Origin: Bacteroidota bacterium
Lineage (GTDB): Bacteria; Bacteroidota; Bacteroidia; B-17B0; Aurantibacillaceae
NCBI GenBank assembly: GCA_023433205.1
Contig: JAEZDS010000218.1
Coordinates: 1-5,542, forward strand
Direction: 5' to 3'
Length of the DNA stretch: 5,542 bases
Shown here: one piece after another, positions 1-5,542 of the stretch
Numbering within the stretch: the stretch's first letter is position 1
Layout: each line of letters starts with the position of its first letter
Made by a program: the position numbers and the translations under genes
The notes under the pieces: model-generated
The model's input: the letters and a program-made list of their open reading frames with translations, nothing else
What the model was told of the DNA's origin: nothing
Database searches by the model: none

Positions 1-240
1 GTAAAACAAAGGGTGGCGCTTTGCCTGCTTATATTATGTCAGGTGTATGGAACAGAGACCAGATCAAAACCCAGCGTAAGTATTGGCCGCGACGACCTGG
101 CCAGTTTTGTTGGCACTGCTAAAGAAACTCTTGTACGCATGTTAAGGGTTTTTAAGGATGAAAATATTGTATCTGCAAAAGGCGCCAGAATCACCATTCT
201 GCGCCCTCAGGCATTGATCGATGTCCTTAAGGACGTTTGA
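1..240 (+). CDS. Crp/Fnr-family transcriptional regulator, C-terminal fragment (5' end outside window)
   Basis: The frame is open from base 1 and ends at TGA (238-240), so only the last 79 residues are visible. The fragment is the DNA-binding end of a Crp/Fnr-type regulator. A helical stretch with the remnant of the dimerisation helix (residues 1-18, RVALCLLILC) is followed by the winged helix-turn-helix. The first HTH helix is GRDDLASFVG (29-38), the recognition helix is TAKETLVRMLRVFKDENIV (39-57), and the wing is AKGARITILRPQAL (59-72). The pattern R-x-D-L-A-x-x-x-G-x-x-x-E-T-x-x-R is the family signature. The cyclic-nucleotide-binding-like sensor domain lies off the left edge, so the effector cannot be judged. 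A GTG at 13 could be read as a start, but the conserved helix continues upstream of it, so it is internal. The gene converges with the lipid kinase gene, with a 19-bp gap. I am confident of the family; the target genes are unknown. Confidence 0.88.
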   Translation, partial: VKQRVALCLLILCQVYGTETRSKPSVSIGRDDLASFVGTAKETLVRMLRVFKDENIVSAKGARITILRPQALIDVLKDV

Positions 241-259
241 TTGACGGACTCTGTGGGCT

Positions 260-1174
260 CTACGGTTTCACCTGTTCATCAGCCTGCGTTTCTGAAGGGA
301 TAAAGACCTGGAGTTTGTCGTTGAGTACCTCCGCTGTTACGCTGCTGGTTTTGCCCAGGTATTCGCCGTCTACCTGCAGGTGTGCAGGTCGGGTTGTTTC
401 CACATTTATTGAGCGGGCCTGGAAAAGTTCTATGTTTTGAGGGTTAAATCCCTTTTTTCCGAAAAACATGTTCCAGATCTCAGCGGGACCTATTTTTTTT
501 ACCACCACTACTTCAAACCAGCCGTCATCGAGCCTTCCCTCGTGATTGATGGTAGCCCCGGTACCATATTTTCCTGCGTTGGCAAAAAGCAGCATCATGG
601 CCTCTCTTTTTACCTCCTCATGCCTGGTCTGCATACTTATTTTAAGATTGTCTCTTCTATTCAGGGCTTTTAGCAGCGCAAGAGCGTAGCCGGGAAAACC
701 GCGCACAGGCCCTTCCTGAAAGTACTTTATCAGTCGCGCGTTCAAGCCTATGTCGCTCAGGTGCATACACAGCCATTTTTTGTTTACCTGCAGTAGGTCG
801 CAGTTCAGTGTTTTGCCTTCTGTTATAAGTTGCAGGGCTGTAACTGTATCGGCTGGGATGTTAAGCTCTCTGGCCATACCATTAGCTGAACCTGCGGGGA
901 CGATACACATCTTTATTCCGGTGCCTGCCAGTAGCCCGGCCAGCAAACTAACAGTGCCATCGCCACCTACAGCCACGGCCACTTCGGGCTTGAACTGCTG
1001 CAGCGCCTCATTTATCCCTGCTTCATTATTTCGTTTGCCGAGGGTATAAAAATGGGCCTGTATCCTGTATTCTGTACAGAATTCCCTGATGATCTTCTCC
1101 CGGTCGATCTTTTTACGGCCCGATTTTTTATTGATCACGAACAAAACTCTTGCACGAAACTCCTGAAGCGGCAT
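260..1174 (-). CDS. Diacylglycerol kinase / sphingosine kinase-family lipid kinase
   Basis: Probable ATP-dependent lipid kinase of the DAGK catalytic-domain family (YegS/DgkB/BmrU type), 304 aa, cytoplasmic and acting at the inner membrane surface. The N-terminal motif VLFVINKKSGRKK (10-22) is the usual first strand and P-loop-like turn. The nucleotide motif GGDGT is at 70-74, encoded at 953-967. PAGSANGMARELNIP (93-107) occupies the position of the usual GTxND motif. The C-terminal beta domain carries GRLDDGWFEVVV (213-224), holding the conserved Asp residues, and QVDGE (267-271). The length is normal for the family (about 290-310 aa). I chose the ATG at 1174 (upstream CCCACAAAAATG, A-rich and without Shine-Dalgarno). 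A TTG 24 codons further upstream would add a non-conserved leader and run into the start of the divergent gene. The N-to-G change in the GTxND position makes the loop look more like the PAGSGN-A loop of sphingosine kinases. The substrate (diacylglycerol, sphingoid base or another lipid) therefore cannot be assigned. The gene lies divergent to an App1-like phosphatase. Confidence 0.9.
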   Translation of the reverse strand: MPLQEFRARVLFVINKKSGRKKIDREKIIREFCTEYRIQAHFYTLGKRNNEAGINEALQQFKPEVAVAVGGDGTVSLLAGLLAGTGIKMCIVPAGSANGMARELNIPADTVTALQLITEGKTLNCDLLQVNKKWLCMHLSDIGLNARLIKYFQEGPVRGFPGYALALLKALNRRDNLKISMQTRHEEVKREAMMLLFANAGKYGTGATINHEGRLDDGWFEVVVVKKIGPAEIWNMFFGKKGFNPQNIELFQARSINVETTRPAHLQVDGEYLGKTSSVTAEVLNDKLQVFIPSETQADEQVKP

Positions 1175-1245
1175 TTTTGTGGGTATGATTTTTTCTATAC
1201 TATGGTTTTTATACAAATTTGCTGCCTGTGAAACTGAGCAAAACA
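1175..1245. promoter_or_regulatory. Divergent intergenic region with palindromic CAAATTTG, candidate shared -7 element
   Basis: This 71-bp gap separates the two divergent start codons. At 1214-1221 lies the perfect palindrome CAAATTTG. Read on either strand it matches the Bacteroidota -7 consensus TAnnTTTG except for C in place of the first T. For the minus-strand kinase, TTTG (complement of CAAA at 1239-1242) lies 17 bp upstream of it as a possible -33 element. This would give a leader of roughly 30 nt. For the plus-strand phosphatase the leader would be about 20 nt, but I see no convincing -33 element. The promoter consensus is established knowledge; its use here is inference. Confidence 0.4.
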
Positions 1246-2274
1246 ATGGACAAGATCTTTTCCATACTGGGCATAAGCCGCAAACCTGTTATTCGCGCCT
1301 ATGACGGTTATGGAGATGCCGATAACGTAATGGTGCAGGGGCACGTTTTGAAAATAAGTCCGCTTCCCCGCAAAAAATACCGGCAGAATTTCTGGCTGAA
1401 TCTGTTTGGCCTGATCCGCCTGTTTATAGTGAGGCCTGTGGAAAAAGCAAGAGTAATGGTTGACTGGGGCGGCGAAACCAGAGAAATGTACACTGACAAT
1501 CAGGGCTTTTTCAGGTTTGAGTGGACTCCCCTAACCAGACCGGTGCCAGGCTGGCACCAGGCTGAACTCCGCTATGTGTCACAAGCATCAGTTCCGGCAG
1601 AAGTGGCCAGATCAACTTGCTTCATTTTTATTCCGCATCAGTACCAGTATGGTTTTATTAGTGATATTGACGACACCTTTCTTATTTCACATTCATCAAA
1701 CCTGAGAAAACGACTCTATGTGCTTTTTACCAAGAACGCCCGCAGCAGAAAAGCATTTGAAGGGGTGGCGCTGCATTACCGGCTTCTGGCAAATGACACC
1801 GGGGCGGATGCAGAACCTAATCCGTTTTTTTATGTGTCCAGCAGCGAGTGGAATCTATATGAATATATCAGAGAATTTTGCAGGAAGGAACAATTACCCC
1901 GTGGAGTGTTTTTGCTTAACGCGCTGAAAAGGTTTTCAGAATTGCTGAAGACAGGGCAGGGCAAACACGCGGGCAAATACACGAGAATTGCAAGGATACT
2001 GACTTCCTATCCGAGCCGAAAATACATTCTGCTGGGTGACAACTCGCAGGAAGATCCGATGATCTACCAAAAGATCATAAAAGATTTCCCGGGAATGATT
2101 CACGCGGTATATATCCGTAACATAAATTCCGGCAAAGAAGCATCAACGCGGGAGATCATGCGGAATATTGAGACTGAGGGCGTGCGTTGCTGTTTGTTTA
2201 CTGATAGCAATGAAGCCATCAGCCACAGTAAAAAGATCGGATTAATTCGCGAAAACATGGGTTCTGGCATGTAA
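1246..2274 (+). CDS. App1-like phosphatidate phosphatase-family protein (DUF2183)
   Basis: A 342-aa protein with the catalytic domain of the App1 family. Yeast App1 is a Mg2+-dependent phosphatidate phosphatase with a HAD-like DxDxT site. Residues about 25-130 form a predicted beta-rich N-terminal domain (QGHVLKISPL, then VMVDWGGETREMYTDNQGFF, then WHQAELRYV). The catalytic part runs from about 135 to 325. Motif I is SDIDDT (139-144, encoded at 1660-1677) with D140 as the likely nucleophile and D142 as the acid/base. Motif II is YVSSSEWNLY (196-205). The Lys-bearing segment is GKHAGKYTRIARIL (239-252). Motif IV is LLGDNSQEDP (262-271) with D265 and D270. All four motifs are intact. I see no signal peptide or membrane helix, so it is probably cytoplasmic or membrane-peripheral. 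I chose the ATG at 1246 (upstream gagcaaaaca) over a TTG at 1219, which lies inside the presumed promoter. The gene is divergent from a lipid kinase, and its stop codon is reused in the thioredoxin promoter. Bacterial substrates of this family are poorly known. Confidence 0.87.
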   Translation: MDKIFSILGISRKPVIRAYDGYGDADNVMVQGHVLKISPLPRKKYRQNFWLNLFGLIRLFIVRPVEKARVMVDWGGETREMYTDNQGFFRFEWTPLTRPVPGWHQAELRYVSQASVPAEVARSTCFIFIPHQYQYGFISDIDDTFLISHSSNLRKRLYVLFTKNARSRKAFEGVALHYRLLANDTGADAEPNPFFYVSSSEWNLYEYIREFCRKEQLPRGVFLLNALKRFSELLKTGQGKHAGKYTRIARILTSYPSRKYILLGDNSQEDPMIYQKIIKDFPGMIHAVYIRNINSGKEASTREIMRNIETEGVRCCLFTDSNEAISHSKKIGLIRENMGSGM

Positions 2275-2279
2275 ATTTG
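2272..2279 (+). promoter_or_regulatory. Predicted Bacteroidota -7 promoter element for the thioredoxin gene
   Basis: TAAATTTG is a perfect match to the Bacteroidota primary-sigma -7 consensus TAnnTTTG. Its first three bases are the TAA stop of the phosphatase gene. A weak -33 candidate, TTCG (2246-2249), lies 22 bp upstream inside that gene. Transcription would start near 2285, leaving a short leader of about 14 nt before the thioredoxin ATG. The next stretch (tataaatacaaaagcc) has no Shine-Dalgarno sequence. The match is seen directly; activity is inferred. Confidence 0.55.
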
Positions 2280-2298
2280 TGGTATAAATACAAAAGCC

Positions 2299-2595
2299 AT
2301 GTCAAAATTCAACGAACTGATCAATGGATCTACCCCGGTGCTGGTAGACTTTTTTGCGGAATGGTGCGGCCCATGCAAAACTATGGCCCCTATTCTTAGC
2401 GATGTGTCGCACCAGGTAGAAGGTAAGGCCAAAGTTATTAAGGTGGACATTGATAAAAATCAGGAAGCCGCCGGTAAGTACGGCATCATGTCTGTACCCA
2501 CACTGATGATCTTTAAGAACGGTGAAGTGAAGTGGAAACAGTCTGGAGTATTGCCGGCCAATCAGATAGTTGAGGTGTTGAACCGATTTGTGTAA
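2299..2595 (+). CDS. trxA: Thioredoxin, short cytoplasmic form
   Basis: A 98-aa single-domain thioredoxin that reduces protein disulfides in the cytoplasm, normally recharged by thioredoxin reductase and NADPH. The active site WCGPC is at 22-26 (encoded at 2362-2376), with redox cysteines C23 and C26. The buried acidic residue D17 (VLVDFFAEW) and the cis-proline P67 (MSVPTLMIF) are in their expected places, and the glycine of the last strand (QSGVLP) is present. There is no signal peptide or lipobox, so this is not a TlpA/ResA-type exported protein. It is about 7-10 residues shorter than E. coli thioredoxin 1 because it lacks the first short strand, as is common in Bacteroidota copies. It starts 24 bp after the phosphatase gene on the same strand, so it could be read through from that gene. 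A good -7 element in the gap suggests that it also has its own promoter. It ends convergent to the protease operon. Confidence 0.95.
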   Translation: MSKFNELINGSTPVLVDFFAEWCGPCKTMAPILSDVSHQVEGKAKVIKVDIDKNQEAAGKYGIMSVPTLMIFKNGEVKWKQSGVLPANQIVEVLNRFV

Positions 2596-2660
2596 TTGCT
2601 GAACAGCAGGGTGTTGGCTGTGTCGCGTTCATGGCGCACGGCAAAGCGCAGGGCAAATGG
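2596..2660. other. Convergent intergenic gap without a clear terminator
   Basis: A 65-bp gap lies between the ends of the thioredoxin gene and the minus-strand operon. The only hairpin I can see is ACAGC (2603-2607) with GCTGT (2617-2621), a 5-bp stem with a 9-nt loop. It has no T tract on either side, so it is not a convincing intrinsic terminator in either direction. Nothing else is recognisable. Confidence 0.5.
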
Positions 2661-3674
2661 TCATTTCACATGTCTGCTGATAAAATGGCTGCCAGCGTTA
2701 TTCCATGATTCCAGCATGTTCTTTCGCCGACCATGCAGCCACCTGCTGGTTCTTTCAAAATCGTTGAGTTCTTTTCTGTAGTTTTTTACCGCGGCTTTGT
2801 AAGCTTTATGTTCTTCCGTGGTTGCTTCTCCATCCTTCTTGCTTTGATAGGCCTGTTGCAGTTTTATCATATTGTCCCTGTCAACAAAAAAATTTGCCGC
2901 GCCTGCTAAAGACATCTCTGCCTCATATTTATAGAAGGTAAGTAATCTTATACAGGCTTTTATCAGCCTGTCATCTTTTTTGTAGTCGTCCATCTCCCGC
3001 AGGGCATTCAGTCCTCGCTCCGAACTCTGCTGCAGCGCGTTCAAATTTTGCTGTATGGCACTGATATCTGATTGCTGTATGGCTTCCAGCAGGTAAGATT
3101 CCTGCTTGTAATTTTCAAAAAAGATCTGATACACCTTATTGTAATAGCTGTAGGCCGCTTCGGCTTTGGAAAGATTAGCTGCTACTTTGCCTTCGTGGGG
3201 TGCAACTTCAATGTTGTGTTCGCTGGCAAAGATCCTGTATTGTTCCTGCAGGTTATTTGCTGCTACAAGTAGTCGCGCTTCAGCTTTTTGTCGGGCCATA
3301 ATGTACGCTTCCATTGCGTCGTAAGCGTGCTCGGCAATGGGGGCAATATCCACTATCCGCGCGTAATCTTCGTTCACAAGGGCCTGGTTAAGCATTAAAA
3401 AAGCCAGGGCACTGTCGCGCAGATCAGCTGAATTTTTGTAGGGCGGAATCGAAGCTACCCCGGAGATCGCCTCGCCAAGTCCGGCGAGCAGCAACTGCCT
3501 CTTTTTTTCTGTACGCTGCACCTTTCCCTTTGAGATGGATTTTACGTACTGCCAGGAGTGCTGCTGAACTTTTTTTATCTGTTCGTCAATGGCGGCGAGG
3601 TAACTCACCGGCGTGTACTGCGCCTTTACGCTGAAGAAAACAAGAAAAAATATCAAAAGCAGCGCCGTTCTCAT
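2661..3674 (-). CDS. Secreted helical protein downstream of Prc protease; resembles LIC11966-family surface proteins
   Basis: A 337-aa protein with a clear Sec signal peptide. It begins MRT, followed by the hydrophobic core ALLLIFFLVFFS (4-15) and a cleavage site V-K-A|Q after residue 18. There is no lipobox Cys, so it is probably soluble in the periplasm or outside the cell. The mature part is almost all predicted alpha helix, rich in Ala, Gln, Glu, Lys and Tyr. Notable stretches are NEDYARIVDIAPIAEHAYDA (101-120), MEAYIMARQKAEARLLVAAN (121-140), a Tyr/Phe-rich segment SYYNKVYQIFFENYKQESYL (176-195), and a charged region at 270-310. There is one Cys (C241). From memory, the spacing of the NEDYA, YDAMEAY and YKQESYLL segments resembles proteins annotated as 'LIC11966 family surface protein'. 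I could not verify this, and the family has no known biochemical role. The ATG overlaps the TGA of the upstream protease gene (ATGA, 3671-3674), indicating one mRNA and translational coupling. It could be a protease adaptor, a substrate or simply co-expressed. Confidence 0.8.
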   Translation of the reverse strand: MRTALLLIFFLVFFSVKAQYTPVSYLAAIDEQIKKVQQHSWQYVKSISKGKVQRTEKKRQLLLAGLGEAISGVASIPPYKNSADLRDSALAFLMLNQALVNEDYARIVDIAPIAEHAYDAMEAYIMARQKAEARLLVAANNLQEQYRIFASEHNIEVAPHEGKVAANLSKAEAAYSYYNKVYQIFFENYKQESYLLEAIQQSDISAIQQNLNALQQSSERGLNALREMDDYKKDDRLIKACIRLLTFYKYEAEMSLAGAANFFVDRDNMIKLQQAYQSKKDGEATTEEHKAYKAAVKNYRKELNDFERTSRWLHGRRKNMLESWNNAGSHFISRHVK

Positions 3675-5542
3675 TGTTTGTCGGTAACAAGTTCAATCAT
3701 GTCGTTCATCACGTATACGCTTTCGTGAAAAGTAATGTCTCTGGCAAGCTGCTTCATCACTTTTTCACTGCTTCGAAGCTGAAAATCACTCATCCTGGCT
3801 ATTCGCTCATTTGCTGAGTTATTTCTGATGACAATACTGCTGTCTGTGTCTGCAAACAGATCCTGCATGTAATTATTTAAGTTTTTCTGTCTTTCACTGT
3901 AGGTTTTGAAACCTTCATAACTCAAAGGCACTTTTTCAGTGAGCTGCGACACGGAAAGCAGACTGTCGCCCAGAGCCGTGATTTTTTTGAACCGCAGACT
4001 TTCTGCCTGCCTCATCTTGTTACGTTGCCGCAGTTCCTGGCGCGGAAGGCCAGACAAAGCGTTGAATGTGGCTTTCCTGGAAAGTGAATCGCATGGCAGA
4101 AAGTAGGGGTATGAAGCCTCCCGTTCCATGACTTTTTCTATCACTCCAGGTATGGTGATGTCGGGAACAATTCCCTTGCCCTGATGGCTGGTAGCGTTCA
4201 GACGATAAAATTTCCCTCCTGTAACTTTCAGATAAGCCGTTTCCGGCCGCGGGGAAAAGTCGGGGTAGAAGATGTTCGAATCTGCCGGCAGAAGATTCTG
4301 AGCAGTGCCTTTCCCAAAACTTTGAGAGCCTGCGATTACAGCCCTGTCATAGTCCTGCAGTGCGGCGGCCACAAACTCGGAGGCTGATGCGCTGGCTGAG
4401 TTAATGAGAATAAGCAGCGGTCCATCCCAGATGGTTCCCCGGTGCATGTCTTTCAGAAAAAAGGGTTCTTCCCCACGGTGCCGGTAAATGGCAACCGGAC
4501 CTTCATTGATAAAAATTCCGGCCAGTGCAATGGCTTCACGCATTGAACCGCCTCCGTTGTACCGCAGATCAATGATTATGCCCTGTACCGAATCGGCTTT
4601 TAATTCAATGATCTCCTTTGCCACATCATTGGCGCAGCCTTCTCTGCTGTCTTCCTCTTCACTTAAATAAAAGCTGGGAATGGGGATATAGCCCATTTTT
4701 TTATTGTTGCGGTAAACAACGTAGCTGTTGAGCGTGTTACCAACAGAGGCAATTCTTTCTCTCTTAAGAGGAACACTTTTTACCTGAAGATCTTTTTTAA
4801 TTACCGTTAATGATATCTCGTCAGAGGCGTTATTGTTTAACTGCCAGTTGAGTTCTTCTTCGCTTAAATCATCAGCTGTCAGCTCCTCACTGCCCCTGAA
4901 TTCAATGGTTGCTACAATATCCTCCTCATTAAGGTCGTTGCTTTTCCATGCCGGTCCGCCGGGGATCAGCTCGCCTATCACCAGTTCCCCATTCCTGTTT
5001 TCTTTTACGGAAAATCCAAAAGAATTTTCGTGTGTGGAGAGCGCATTTTTGTACCGCTTCATGTCGGTTACATTCAGGTAACTGCTGTGCGGATCGCATC
5101 GGCGCGCAAGGGCATTGCTCATGCAGTCGGCAAGGTGGATGATCAGTTGGTTTTGATCTCGGTACCGGTTCAGGCTGTTGTTGAATTTTGTAATGGCCTG
5201 CCTGCCCGCCTGCTCAGTCTGCTGTTTATCTGGTGTGGTGGAAAGGCCTTTAAGGTATTGCGACGAGCTGCGTGAGAGCCGTTTCAGCGTTTCGTATTTG
5301 ATACGTTTTTGTACCCTGTGCTGCAGTTCAGGCAGCGAGTTAAAAAAATGACGATTAACCGGCCTGAAAATGAAGTTGATGGTATCTCTGCCGTCGAGGT
5401 GCAGATCTTTGCTGCCGAAGTGCGTGCTGATCGAATCAAGTTGATGAAGGCGCTGCTGAATAAGCCAGAAACTGTGCTCAATTACGGCGCAATAGTAATT
5501 GGTGCCCCGCACATCAAGCGCCATCTTCTGCATGGTCTGCAC
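3671..5542 (-). CDS. prc: Prc/Tsp-type carboxy-terminal-processing protease (S41), 5' end outside window
   Basis: Periplasmic tail-specific serine protease with 623 residues visible; the frame stays open to the right edge. The first visible codon, GTG, is probably internal, because the signal peptide and part of the N-terminal domain are missing. Visible parts in order (fragment numbering): the end of the N-terminal helical domain, including RRCDPHSSYL (147-156; Prc DPHTSYL motif); a PDZ domain at about 172-260 with GELIPGGPAWKS; the S41 core at about 280-465 with IIIDLRYNGGGS (322-333), SASASE (384-389) and SFGKGTAQ (408-415); and a helical C-terminal extension at about 470-620, as in E. coli Prc. 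By the family's 25-residue spacing the catalytic dyad is S386 (encoded at 4385-4387) and K411 (4310-4312). D397 matches the conserved Asp of E. coli Prc. All are intact, so it should be active. The family degrades or trims envelope proteins from the C terminus. C140 and C149 beside the DPH motif could form a disulfide. It is first in a coupled operon with the secreted helical protein. Confidence 0.93.
   Translation of the reverse strand: MQTMQKMALDVRGTNYYCAVIEHSFWLIQQRLHQLDSISTHFGSKDLHLDGRDTINFIFRPVNRHFFNSLPELQHRVQKRIKYETLKRLSRSSSQYLKGLSTTPDKQQTEQAGRQAITKFNNSLNRYRDQNQLIIHLADCMSNALARRCDPHSSYLNVTDMKRYKNALSTHENSFGFSVKENRNGELVIGELIPGGPAWKSNDLNEEDIVATIEFRGSEELTADDLSEEELNWQLNNNASDEISLTVIKKDLQVKSVPLKRERIASVGNTLNSYVVYRNNKKMGYIPIPSFYLSEEEDSREGCANDVAKEIIELKADSVQGIIIDLRYNGGGSMREAIALAGIFINEGPVAIYRHRGEEPFFLKDMHRGTIWDGPLLILINSASASASEFVAAALQDYDRAVIAGSQSFGKGTAQNLLPADSNIFYPDFSPRPETAYLKVTGGKFYRLNATSHQGKGIVPDITIPGVIEKVMEREASYPYFLPCDSLSRKATFNALSGLPRQELRQRNKMRQAESLRFKKITALGDSLLSVSQLTEKVPLSYEGFKTYSERQKNLNNYMQDLFADTDSSIVIRNNSANERIARMSDFQLRSSEKVMKQLARDITFHESVYVMNDMIELVTDKQ

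Noticed and set aside
241..259. Terminator between the Crp/Fnr-family gene and the lipid kinase gene.
   Set aside because: The 19-bp gap holds no inverted repeat or T-run.
237..1049. Several plus-strand open frames of 67-99 codons inside the lipid kinase gene.
   Set aside because: They are antisense shadows of a gene with clear motifs; their translations are low-complexity Ser/Cys-rich sequences without family features.
1219..1245. Alternative TTG start of the phosphatase, nine codons upstream.
   Set aside because: It lies within the candidate promoter palindrome and adds no conserved residues. The ATG at 1246 has a typical A-rich lead.
1175..1246. Longer version of the lipid kinase starting at a TTG at 1246 (24 extra residues).
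   Set aside because: The extra residues show no family similarity, the start is TTG, and it would overlap the start and promoter region of the divergent gene. The ATG at 1174 directly precedes the conserved first strand.
2100..2450. Minus-strand 116-codon open frame overlapping the end of the phosphatase gene and the start of thioredoxin.
   Set aside because: It is antisense to two well-supported genes, has no recognisable domain, and spans their junction.
2603..2621. Hairpin ACAGC/GCTGT between the convergent genes as a transcription terminator.
   Set aside because: The stem is only 5 bp with a 9-nt loop, and no T tract follows on either strand.
4184..5275. Plus-strand open frames of 60-82 codons antisense to the protease gene.
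   Set aside because: The minus-strand frame carries the complete S41 motifs; the antisense translations show no domain or plausible start context.

Overview
The window looks like chromosomal DNA from a member of the Bacteroidota, probably a Chitinophagales/Sphingobacteriia-type organism. Three things suggest this. Translation starts lack Shine-Dalgarno sequences and are instead preceded by A-rich stretches (acaATG, aaaATG). A perfect Bacteroidota -7 promoter element (TAnnTTTG) sits just upstream of the thioredoxin gene. The exported protein ends its signal peptide in the typical ...KA|QY form. The protein families fit the same group. There is no sign of a mobile element, CRISPR array, RNA gene or recent transfer.

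Layout from left to right: (1) the 3' end of a Crp/Fnr-family regulator (+, cut by the window edge); (2) convergent to it, with a 19-bp gap, a diacylglycerol/sphingosine-kinase-family lipid kinase (-); (3) divergent from the kinase across a 71-bp intergenic region, an App1-like (DUF2183) phosphatase with a HAD-type DxDxT site (+); (4) a small thioredoxin (+), whose predicted promoter overlaps the stop codon of the phosphatase gene; (5) a 65-bp convergent gap; (6) a two-gene minus-strand operon running in from the right edge. That operon holds a Prc/Tsp-type S41 C-terminal-processing protease (5' end outside the window) followed by a secreted helical protein, and the two genes share an ATGA overlap.

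There are two functional themes. The kinase and phosphatase face away from each other and have chemically opposite activities in their families: one phosphorylates a lipid hydroxyl and the other removes a lipid phosphate. This suggests a small lipid-phosphate turnover module with a shared promoter region. The protease and the secreted helical protein are translationally coupled and both are probably periplasmic, so the second may be an adaptor, substrate or co-regulated envelope partner of the first. I see no clearly new defence or mobile system; the kinase/phosphatase pair and the protease/partner pair are the parts most worth a second look.
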